Position numbers and translations under genes: made by a program
NCBI GenBank assembly: GCA_964017145.1
Contig: OZ024844.1
Location: forward strand, 1,364,001 to 1,428,000
Direction: 5' to 3'
DNA: 64,000 nucleotides
Source of the DNA: Agrocybe praecox
Lineage: Eukaryota > Basidiomycota > Agaricomycetes > Agaricales > Agrocybaceae
In this document: positions 1-9,042 of the stretch, one piece after another
Position numbering within the stretch: position 1 is the stretch's first letter
Layout of the letters: every line of letters begins with the position of its first letter
The notes under the pieces: generated by a model
Seen by the model: the letters and a program-made list of their open reading frames with translations, nothing else
What the model was told of the DNA's origin: nothing
The model's database searches: none

Positions 1-1258
1 CATCGAAATCGTCATAGGTTACATCCCCTGTGCTGGGGCAAATGGTTATCATCCCAATGGAAACGTCGACGGAATTTTTTTCTTTGACCTCTTCGATAAG
101 ACACATAAATGGTGGTATTGTTGCTTCATCTGACTGGTCGACAGAATCCAAGGCTTCGATATAGCTGGGTAAGCAGTGTTAGAAATCAATCAAGCGAAGC
201 GAAGGACTAATACGCTAACGTTGTGGCAGTAAATAAATTCGTCAATTTGCGCTCGAAGAGGCCATTCCGAGTATCACTGATTTTTTTCAAAGCGGCTGTT
301 TCAGTTTGATTGACCAGGCCAACTCGATGACCGTTTGAAAGGAGTCTGTACGAGGGTTAAATAAGCTGTTAGCAAAAAGAACGAGTCAACTCACGTCTTA
401 AGATGGATATTACGCCTCTCCACAGGAATGGAAGCAACAAGAAAATTACGGTCCATGTACGAGACCATACCCAACTCTTTCGTGGCCACCTATGGGCATG
501 TTATTGGTCAATCACGTAACACACCACAACATAAAACCTACAGTTGCATCATCTCCAAAGAATTTGTACCTATAACCAACTTCCACCATAAGAAGTGTTC
601 CCGGATTCTCTTCTTTTAGTTGTAGAATCTTAAAAGGGAGTTATAATGTTTGTGTTGGAACCCACCTGTGCAATTGATCACTTACCTGTTTCTCCAAAGC
701 TGTGTAAGGTTGGCCGCTGGGACCTACTTCGACGACTTTCTTGCTCCGCTTTGCAGTTGGTGGTACATATTTCTCGGTTGCTTTGCCTTTACCTTTCCCC
801 TTGCTTTTGTTTGAGAATAGTTCTTGCAATTCCCGAAAGCGGTCAGACTCATCACCAGAGTCTTGTTCATCTGCAACATCGTCGTTTCTTTCGGGGTCCA
901 CATTCATGGCATTATCCAGAGTTTCACGTTTATCTAATTCCGTTGACAGAAACAAGCTATTATCTTGGAGTAGCTTCTTCTTAAATGCTTCATGTCGGGC
1001 ATTTTGTGCTGCAGTGCGTGGCTTAGACGAGCTACTTTGCTTCGTTTTCTCTGGGGAGAATCGCCAGTCCTCGTGAATAGAGTCGCTAATTGTTGAGGCC
1101 GCAGATTGAGATATTCTAGGTCGTTTGGGAGTCGAGGCAATTTCTTCATTGTCAGAAGTCAAGTCAATTGGGGAAGCGGCACGTTTCCCTGTCTTCTTTG
1201 GTGAAGGCTGGAAGTAAGAAGAAATAGTTGATCGAGAGTGAGTTATAGAGTGTGGCAT
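1..1258 (-). CDS. MSH3: DNA mismatch repair protein MSH3 (5' part, cut by window edge)
   Basis: MutS homologue that pairs with MSH2 (MutS-beta) to recognise insertion/deletion loops in the nucleus. The start ATG at 1256-1258 begins a disordered, basic N-terminus carrying a PCNA-binding-like STISSYFQ motif, as in other MSH3 proteins. After the PYTALEKQ stretch, introns separate exons reading [20 protein letters not shown] and [20 protein letters not shown], then [13 protein letters not shown] and LTNLFTATT. This is the mismatch-binding MutS domain I followed by the connector start, in MSH3 order. The coding sequence leaves the window at position 1 in [16 protein letters not shown], so the lever, clamp and ATPase domains are not visible. 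It is divergent from ATP12 with 239 bp between start codons. Family assignment is firm; exact intron edges are read by eye. Confidence 0.9.
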
Positions 1259-1497
1259 ACTTGATTTATGTGTGTAGTATGTTGCAGAATTAAGCCAAGA
1301 TTGATGAAAAGTGGTTGAGAAGATAAACGTCGTAAAATACAAACGAGAGAAAGGGGCCAAACTGGCAATTCGCGAGTCAAAAATGACATAAGACCACGTG
1401 ATGGTGTCCGAATATTTTGTTGCCGCGTAGACGGTAGCGCCGCGTCGAATTGTCGTCTGTTCGCTGGTGCTTTACTAATACTACCTCTAACACCAAC
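1259..1497. promoter_or_regulatory. Shared divergent promoter, MSH3/ATP12
   Basis: This 239 bp gap lies between two opposed start codons, so it must hold both promoters. It contains a CACGTG E-box-like core near 1394. No TATA box is evident. Assignment is from gene layout only. Confidence 0.5.
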
Positions 1498-2646
1498 ATG
1501 CTGCTGGAACATCTCGCACGGCATGGACCAACAAGGCTTGCTTCTCGCAACTTCACCCGGACAAGAATCACTGTGAATTATTCCAATCTCCGGTGGCAGT
1601 CAACTGCTCAAGCCAATAGCACAACCCATGACGGGCCTCCAGTTACCGACACAAATCGTAATTTATGGTCGTTAACTCGAAACTTATATGCCATCTCACG
1701 CATAACTTGTCATAGGGGCTGAAACCTCGCAAAAGAGGTTCTGGAAAGATGTTGATATTGAGCAACGCGATGATTCCTGGGTCGTGACGCTAGACAAACG
1801 TGCCCTCAAAACACCTTCAGGCAATACACTCAAATTGCCTTTGACCAAGTCTTTGCCTGCCACACTTATTGCTGCAGAATGGGATCACCAGGAAATTCTT
1901 TTGAAACCCCATGCTCTTCCTATGGTAAGTCTTCTTTCCTTTTCATGTCCGAATCAATCCTATACTATAATTTCAAAATAGACTTCGATTACTTCGCGGG
2001 CCGTCGATGCCATGGCCGATGAAAAAACAAGAGCACAAGTACGGGAAGCGTTGTTAAAATATATTCACACAGACACCATCTGGTTAGTCCATCCTCCTGG
2101 TAAATGGTATATTTCTACTTGACATGAACATAGTTTCTTCCACAACAATCCCGAACCTCTGGAAAAGTTACAGTCCCAGCGTTGGACGCCATTATTAGAC
2201 TGGGCCAGAAAATCGTTCGACATTACGCTCAATGTATCAAACTCCGTGCTTTCAGTTCGTCAGCCTGCGGAGACTGAAGAGAAACTTAGGAAAGTTATGG
2301 AGTCCCTGGACAACTGGGAGATGGCTGGTGAGTGAAGTAACAACGGCTTTTCTGCTTCTTTAACTTAAAGAATGGTGCAGCTCTCGAACGCGCAACGTAC
2401 TCATCAAAGTCACTTATTATTGGGCTGGCCTTGGTGAAAAAACATCTTTCAGTGGAAGATGCATCGCTGGCGTCTACTGTAGAAGTGGACAGCCAGATCG
2501 AGAGGTGGGGTGAAGTCGAAGATAGTGAGTCAACCCGTACACCCATTTAACTTCAATTGATTAATGTACTTCTAGCTCATGATGTAGATTATCAAGACAT
2601 TCGAAGGCAACTAGGTAGCGCCGCATGTCTCTTGTCTAATGTTTAG
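1498..2646 (+). CDS. ATP12: ATP12, mitochondrial F1-ATPase assembly chaperone
   Basis: Chaperone that binds the F1 alpha subunit and permits assembly of the ATP synthase catalytic head in the mitochondrial matrix. Six exons (1498-1657, 1716-1924, 1982-2082, 2134-2327, 2381-2524, 2576-2646) join in phase to give 292 residues. The first 40 residues are rich in Arg, Ser and Leu without acids and end in RWQS, a typical matrix presequence. The mature part has the ATP12 family signatures: RFWKDVDIE, LDKRALKTPSGN, AAEWDHQ, then TSITSRAVDAM and KYIHTDTI, and a C-terminal region with SLIIGLALVKKHLS and EVDSQIERWGEVED. Length fits the family. It is transcribed divergently from MSH3. Confidence 0.92.
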
Positions 2647-3518
2647 TTTTCCATTACCCAAATGCTATGCTATCCCACCTCTCATAACCACTTCTTTAAC
2701 GTTGCATTATGAAGGGTGCTTAATCTGCAATCTTATGGGTCTGGGCCAAAGAGCCAACAAGTAGCAAGTTCCGGTCGAGGAATGAAGGTGAAGTATATAT
2801 AAGTTCTCCTTTCGGAGTGACCTTGATGTGGATAGCAAATCATCTGCTCTCCTGTCGGCGATTGGGCTCATCTACTCAAGAACTTGTATCTGGCTATAGT
2901 GCCAGCCCTGAACTATTGACTACAGGTGGTGGTAAGTGTACATCAACCCATGACCTTGTGTATCAAACAATTTGGATTTTTTAACAAGAATTCTCCAAAT
3001 TTCAGCTTAACGTTATCTCCAGCCAGTTGGGTAACAAGTCCTTTGAAATGATTTGCGTATCATCCCTTCCATGTACGTAACCGAAGTTGTTCCATCCAAT
3101 GACAAGACTATAAATGATTCCAGTTACCCCGCGAGCGGGGAAATAACATGTGACAAACTTTCGGCGGACGCGATCCTATGATAATGCTTTAGGCGCTCCG
3201 ATATTTCCTGTTACGACATAATATGTATAAGAGCGCGCGGATGCACACCGCTGATTCTGGCTGAAATTTGTTTACAGCCGATTTCACAGGCTATTATTCG
3301 TTCGCGGATTTGGAAGGATGCCTCGACCTGCTGGAGCAAATGCCGATCCCCCGAGATCAGCTATATAAGAGCTTAGCTTAACTCACTCATTCCTACTCCA
3401 AGCTTCCCCAGCTTCATTCAAGTTTACCCCCGCAAACTCGCACCCCACGTACTCAACATTACCCCTCAGCGATTTACATCCGCGCTAGCCTATAGCTACA
3501 GTAAACGGCTCTCCAAAT
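2647..3518. promoter_or_regulatory. Intergenic region with TATA-type promoter for the next gene
   Basis: No coding exon could be supported between 2647 and 3400. A clear TATATAA lies at 3362-3368, followed by a pyrimidine-rich leader up to the ATG at 3519, which suggests a TATA-driven transcript starting near 3390-3410. About 230 bp upstream is a small GC palindrome (3127-3140). The rest shows nothing recognisable. Confidence 0.5.
3127..3140. promoter_or_regulatory. GC-rich palindrome, paired SYGGRG-type sites
   Basis: The 14-bp palindrome ccccgc-ga-gcgggg holds two inverted GCGGGG hexamers. These match the SYGGRG consensus of fungal carbon-catabolite repressors (CreA/Mig1 type). It lies upstream of a TATA box and gene at 3519. 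Function is inferred from the motif only. Confidence 0.25.
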
Positions 3519-3905
3519 ATGTCGCGCTCTCCTTTGTTGGCCTCCTTTGACCCATTCGCAACGCATCCCTTCACAAACAATTCTGGTCTGATGCCCGAAC
3601 CACCTAGACCATCAACATATCCCATTGCGATCCCGTCATCATTTCGCTCGCAGACGAGGTACCCAAGCCACTCAAGTGACACGGCAGAATACTACAGTAT
3701 CTCGACGTCTGTATCGTCTAGAACGAGTTCCAGCCCCACCAGTCCTCACTCTCCCCAAGCGCACCACTACCGCTCCCCTTTGCCGCAATCAAGCCCATCT
3801 TTCCCTGCACGCGAAATTTCCGTCCCGTCTCGAAAACTTACTTCGTCACCCGACCTTGTGCTGAAGAAAAAGTATCTCGGAGCGACGAGACACAGAGATA
3901 CATGA
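3519..3905 (+). CDS. Hypothetical Ser/Pro-rich small protein
   Basis: Single-exon frame of 128 residues, not recognised as any family. Composition is strongly Ser/Pro/Thr with clusters such as SSRTSSSPTSPHSPQ, so most of it should be disordered and open to phosphorylation. The C-terminus is basic (LVLKKKYLGATRHRD). There is no signal peptide or membrane segment. The case for a real gene is a TATA box 150 bp upstream, a pyrimidine-rich leader and a start in context atatATGtcg. The SP-rich pattern ending in a conserved-looking basic tail recalls small fungal stress-type proteins, but that is only an impression. Confidence 0.5.
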   Translation: MSRSPLLASFDPFATHPFTNNSGLMPEPPRPSTYPIAIPSSFRSQTRYPSHSSDTAEYYSISTSVSSRTSSSPTSPHSPQAHHYRSPLPQSSPSFPAREISVPSRKLTSSPDLVLKKKYLGATRHRDT

Positions 3906-4947
3906 AATGACCAACTCAATAATACCTGATTCTAAAGATACCCATGTTGTAAGTCAACGGAACCCGCCCTTTTCCTTCATTCGGTCGTTCCCAGTTACTA
4001 ATTGGCATGCAATCTACGCATTTAGAACGCTCCCCACTGTAATTGTATGTCATACACTGGCATGACGGACATAAACTCACCACACCTACGTATGTCCCTT
4101 GGAGTGTCATTTATACCATAACCTATATTTGTAAAAGTAAACAGGCGATGTATACTTGTAATCGTCTGTATCGGTCACTACCATATTTGGTGCTCCCTTT
4201 TCACCCTGAATCTTGCGTGTGCCAGGCCCGTTCGAGACTCGTCGGATTGGCAGGCATGGCGTAGAAGTGAATAAGGGTACATCCTGAGTCTCCACAATTA
4301 CCACACCTCTGCCCTCCAGTGTGCTACATGGAGTCAGAAGAAAACCTTGCTACCAACCAACCGGCGACTACTATTCCTGTTCATAGCTGCTGCGAACCTT
4401 CGTGGGGCGTAATATAGTTGCTGACATCAACAACATACATTTCAACATTCGATAGAAGGCGGTCGCTAGAGCCCAGTTTTCTGTCATAATATTCATGGCG
4501 TCGGCGACAATACTGCCCGCTACTACTGGCCCGCCCGGAATCCGGATGGCACGTATGGTGTTCAATTCCAGATGTTTCTTGTAGATAATTCACCAATCAA
4601 GTGGGTCTCAAAAACAGCTACATGAAACTGATCGTTGCATTCTCTTGCATGGGCCACATGATGGTATGTGCGTAGGATGTTTGCTCTTTGACAAAGGTCA
4701 AAAATCAAATGCTCGACCTGTTCTTGCTCCCATTAGTCGCGCACCGGCATAGTGGAATAGCCGGACCAGACACGGCGGGAAAGCTGCTGACCAATGGGAC
4801 ATGACCACTGGTCAGCAGCTTTCCCGCCGTGAGAACGTGGCAGAATTCACACGCATAAGGCGCATCAAAACACCCAATCTTATCTTATCCGTCCTCTTTC
4901 TCTTTCTTTCGACAACACTAAGTAGAGTGTGCCTATTGTAGACTTGC
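3906..4947. other. Intergenic region upstream of NTAQ1
   Basis: No convincing exons are seen on either strand; short frames here lack splice logic or family motifs. The last 180 bp hold a perfect inverted repeat (listed separately) and then a pyrimidine-rich stretch (4885-4912, tccgtcctctttctctttctttcg) typical of a fungal transcription start region just before the NTAQ1 start codon. Confidence 0.5.
4771..4831. repeat. Perfect 23-bp inverted repeat with 15-bp loop
   Basis: The arms 4771-4793 and 4809-4831 are exact reverse complements over 23 bp (cacggcgggaaagctgctga plus cca), separated by 15 bp. They could form a strong hairpin or cruciform, or be a double binding site. The element ends about 115 bp before the NTAQ1 start codon. 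The flanks show no obvious target-site duplication. Confidence 0.85.
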
Positions 4948-5956
4948 ATGAAACCTCCACCTGTACTCCCATCCAATAGTGTCTACACAAGCTGCTACTG
5001 CGAAGAAAATGTCTACCTCCTCTGCCAACAATTCCTAAAAGACCCATCGGTTGCAGCACACTGGGAAATATACGTGGTGTTTATATCGAACGAAAATAAG
5101 ACGGTCAGTTACTCTACGACTCGTCTGTTAGACGTGAAATTCCCAGAATTCTGGCTCTGAAATTCTGGAATTGAAACGTTCTGTGTATTGTCTTTCCAAG
5201 CGATGAAACTTTAGATCTGATGTAAATTCACGCTTACCCCTGGCAGGCTGCGTTATGGTACCAAATGTCAGCGCGTGAGGAAGGTAACCCAGTGGTATGG
5301 GATTACCATGTAATCCTTTTACTTCGACCACGCGAGCCCGACGTGAATGGTTATAAATCTCTGCCGGCGGTGAAAAGATCTCACACGAACAGTAGTTGGG
5401 TGTATGATTTTGATACTACGCTGCCTGTTCCATGTAGATGGGAAGGTGATTCTAATTCCACTGCTCAGATATACCAGAGAATCTGATCTGACTACTCGGA
5501 TCGTCAGAATACTTGTCGTCGACTTTCCCAGAGGACCTTTTACCCGCCTACGAAAGGTGATTTGTCGTTGGTACGAACGGCGGCCGCTGCGTGTTGACTA
5601 ACGAAAAAAATTACCCAGTAAATTTCGTGTGGTACCGGGAATTTTGTTTTCAAAATATTTTGCGTCTGATAGAAGCCATATGGTTGGTAAAATTCAAATA
5701 ATGATCCTGCTGTGCTGTTGACGTAATAGTCCAACAGATAGTCAAGGCCACTGCACCGCACAGCGATCTGAACGTACCCACTGTTTACATCGCCCCTCCG
5801 CCAGTTTATGCACCGATATGTGGGGAGCTAGCGCTCGGAGAGGGTATCACGAACAATCTAATGGCACACTACGTCTCAATGAATGAAGTAGGCAACGATA
5901 ATTATGGGGTTGTACTGGAGAGAGATGAGGCAAAAGACTTTTTTGCTGTTGAATGA
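4948..5956 (+). CDS. NTAQ1: Protein N-terminal glutamine amidohydrolase
   Basis: Deamidates N-terminal Gln to Glu, making it a secondary destabilising residue for the Arg/N-degron pathway in the cytosol or nucleus. Five exons (4948-5103, 5247-5445, 5508-5556, 5619-5682, 5738-5956) splice in phase to 228 residues, close to the roughly 205 of the human enzyme. The family signature is intact: YTSCYCEENVYLLC near residues 13-26, with Cys18 matching the catalytic Cys; WDYHV at 70-74 with His73; YDFDTTLPVPC from 105 with Asp106 completing the Cys-His-Asp triad. FRVV and KYFASDRSHM follow, then a C-terminal APPPVYAPI and GITNNLM segment. Standard family length and all three triad residues argue for an active enzyme. 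Confidence 0.92.
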
Positions 5957-6207
5957 GCCGAAATTCTTGTTCGTGTAGTAGCAGCAGTGTATTACTTCAG
6001 ATTCTTGAAGAAGGTTGTAAGAAAAAGATCCGCCTGCGGCAAGTATAGCGGAAAGAAGTGAGGGGCCGTCCGAAGTGTGTGAAAGCCGGCTGTGACAGCG
6101 ACGTCGTGACGCCCTCCACCCTTGTTCCCACTTTTCCGAGTCGACTTGTTCCTCTCGCGCGGCCTCCTCATTTTCTTCTTTTCTTTTCTCTTTTTCTTGT
6201 ACTCAAA

Positions 6208-7677
6208 ATGTCATCTATTCCCTCGACATCCAGCTCTGTAAATGGCCACGCAAATCATACCAATGGATCCACTTCTCATAACGAATCATCTGCTGCTTCA
6301 GAGACTTCAGCGGGTATCCCCTTTGACGCCAACAACACCTTGCCTTCATCGTCCAGCTATCCTACTAACGGCCATATATTGTGAGTATCAGCTTAAATGA
6401 GGCTCTCTATATGCAATTATATCTGTATATCTCACGTCGCGGGCGCGAAGGCACGGTTTGCATGGCCAGCGCTAGTTGATTCATATGCTGATGTGTTCTA
6501 TTTTATTCCTTCTCCAGGCCCATACGTCAAAACTCTCACAATGAAGAAATAATTAGTCATCTCTACCACGCAGGATTTCAGACAGGCGTAAGCAGGCCCT
6601 TACTTTTCTCAGGTAGACGACGCGTGCTAATTAAGTTTTCGTTCACGTACAGAATTACGCCGACACGGTTCTTGTACGTCTTTCTCTCCCTTTTGGAATA
6701 TCCTACCCATCTCCTGACATTCTATTACTTCCATCAGCACGTTCACCAACATGTTTATCGTCTGCATGCTATCATACTATCTCGCTCCCCATTTCTTGCG
6801 CATCTTATGTCTACATCTCCACCACAAACTGGCGGCCAGCGCGTCATATATGTTCACTTGGAACAAGAACCAGAAATTACGCAGGAGGTACGTGTCATAA
6901 ATTTTCTACGTATTATCCATTGACTTACATTCTTCATTTCTGGCGGTAGGGTTTCGCTATAGGTAAGAATATATAAAATTAAATATGGAATGAGGCACTC
7001 ACCTCTTTCTAGCGCTGGGCTATCTCTACTCGGCCATATCGTTGAACCTGATCCGAGAACACAATGCACGAGCGGTGTTAGCAGCAGGTTGTTTGCTAGG
7101 AGGCATGGAAGATTTATGCCAGTATGCATACGATGTTTGCAGGCAGTCCATGTCCATTGATACCATTGGAGCATGGCTTGAATTCATTGATTCCATCCCA
7201 TCACCTTCGGACGGCTCATCGACACCCGACATTACCTCGCCTTCGGTCTTTGGGCAATACGCTCAGAAGTTGAAAGACGACGTGTTCCATTTCCTCGTGG
7301 TGACGCTTCCGGAAGTCCTCGAGGTCCAGCGTGGTGGATTGGATCCTTCTTCAGGGGGACGAGATATCCTGCTGCAAATATTTTCACGAGTACCATTCGA
7401 AATGTTCAAGACTGCTATCGAGTCTCCGGTCTTTGCGATTGGTGAGTGCAGAACCCTAACCTGAACGACGTGTATTAAAATATTTTTTGCTTTAGGGTCC
7501 GACCAGACGAGATTCAAGTTTGCTAAAGATGCCGTTGAATTACGCAAGCGGGGAGTCGCCCGGGGTCTCGGTGCTGAAGAAACTGTGGTATTGGCGTTCG
7601 GACAGAGCAACATGGGGAACAACGTGCATGTTACACGGAAGTTGCGCAAGAGGCCGTTGTGGAAGGTGAACCCGTAA
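6208..7677 (+). CDS. BTB/POZ domain protein
   Basis: Seven exons (6208-6380, 6518-6587, 6653-6673, 6738-6887, 6950-6962, 7013-7441, 7496-7677) give 345 residues. The fifth exon is only 13 nt. The first 55 residues are Ser/Asn-rich and disordered. From about residue 58 comes a BTB fold: HNEEIISHLYHAGFQTG, NYADTVL, then HVHQHVYRLHAIILSRSPFL (the usual aspartate-plus-VHK pattern), a LEQEPEITQEGFAIALGYLY helix pair and ARAVLAAGCLLGGMEDLCQYAY, which resembles the BACK-type extension. BTB domains dimerise and often recruit cullin-3 ligases; no substrate-binding domain such as Kelch or MATH is seen. The tail ends RKRPLWKVNP. The ATG at 6208 follows a pyrimidine-rich leader. The exact function is unknown. 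Confidence 0.82.
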
Positions 7678-8069
7678 GTAGATGTACTCTGTATCTAGTA
7701 TGTATGCGGCCGAGGAGGTCAAAAAAACGTGGCGAAAACGTGGGAAGCGTGTGAAAGTCAGGGTCGGCGGGTCATATAAGGAAAGGCTCCGGAAATTGCC
7801 TAGATATTATTTAGACTTCAAGTGGCAGTGGCAGGACTTTGACATATCCTTTTTTCAGAGGTTGCTCGAACAAAGTATAATTTATGAGTACAGACGGGCA
7901 GCCGTTTTTCTTTATTTTTTCTTTATTGCTGCTATTTTGCTTCTCTTCCTGCGCCACCATCTCTCGAAATCTTCCCATGGACCCGGGACGCGCTAATCAC
8001 GGGAGCCAGAATTCGATAAAGTCCATGTTATAAGAACACGACCTCTTTGCGCGCGGGGTCTCCACCTAA
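7678..8069. other. Intergenic gap between BTB and DUF6593 genes
   Basis: Holds the BTB gene's 3' end and the start region of the next gene. An open frame at 7861-7996 encodes a hydrophobic run (AVFLYFFFIAAILLLFL) and could be joined to the BTB gene by an optional intron (see findings). Otherwise nothing is recognised. Confidence 0.4.
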
Positions 8070-8820
8070 ATGACCTCCACCACCTACGATATCTTTTTCA
8101 CCGGGAGAGATGATCCAAGGAGCTGTGTTATCATCGGTGAAGACACAAAGCCTATCTACTTTTGTTTTGAGACTGCAGAACGAAATCTCCTGACGCCCAA
8201 TTTGCGCACCATGGTCTGTTCTTTCTGGTTCCTCTTGGCAGCACATATCCCATATTGATATACCCTTTCCGCATAGGTTTATAGAAATAACAAGGAACTA
8301 TGTGCAAAGCTCGAATGGAGTCCAGGAAATCATCTCGGTGGCGCCACCATAGGCAATCGCCAGATGCCAATGACCCAGCTAATACTTGCAGGGTCTACAC
8401 ACGGGTGAGCCCAGCCTGCCCATCATGGCATCGAAAGAACCGTTCCTTATCGTTAGCCTTTGTGGTTTGAACACCGGATAATGATCTATGGCCTGCCTTC
8501 TTCTCTCAGTGCACGCGCTTTCATTTCTGGGGACGGCAAAAAATTCGAATGGAGGCGAAGTCGGGAGGTCGCAGGCTCGTACGATGTTCGCATCATCTCT
8601 TTTCTCTCTTTTCCCTTCACCGGTGTCTTGACATTAGATCCACACACAGCTATATTCCTCTCACAACACTCGCATCGCCGCCTTCCGGCGATTCACACAA
8701 CCCACCGTTATTGGGCCCTCACATGCGATCCTACAATATACCTTTCTCCATGACACACTTCTGATGGAGGCCATCATTGCCTTATGTGTGAATCGTTGGG
8801 TCGATATTCACGGAGTGTAG
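8070..8820 (+). CDS. DUF6593 domain protein
   Basis: Small protein of a family with no known role, abundant in Agaricomycetes. Four exons (8070-8213, 8277-8404, 8510-8585, 8650-8820) join in phase to 172 residues. The pattern fits DUF6593: an N-terminal beta-rich part (DIFFTGRDDPRSCVI, PIYFCFET), a central arm starting VYRNNKELCAKLEW, the hallmark RAFISGDGKKFEWRRS, then LYSSHNTRIAAFRRF and a C-terminal hydrophobic helix LLMEAIIALCVNRWV. The last intron uses a weak gttcgc donor, so that join is the least certain. No signal peptide is seen. The next gene is convergent. Confidence 0.75.
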
Positions 8821-9042
8821 GGTTCCAGGCCGCGTCTTTCTTTTTTCTTTCTTGTTTTCGGGTATTGCTGTGATTATCGGACACATATATTTATCGACTA
8901 CTGCATTGGATGGAACGGAAGGAAAAAGGAGGGCAATCAGGTCATTCAAAACACACGTCTGGGGAGAGACACTTCAATAGAATCCATTTGGCACTTACAG
9001 TCCACAAAAAAAATAAAGAAATAATTAAAAATCAAAAGAGTG

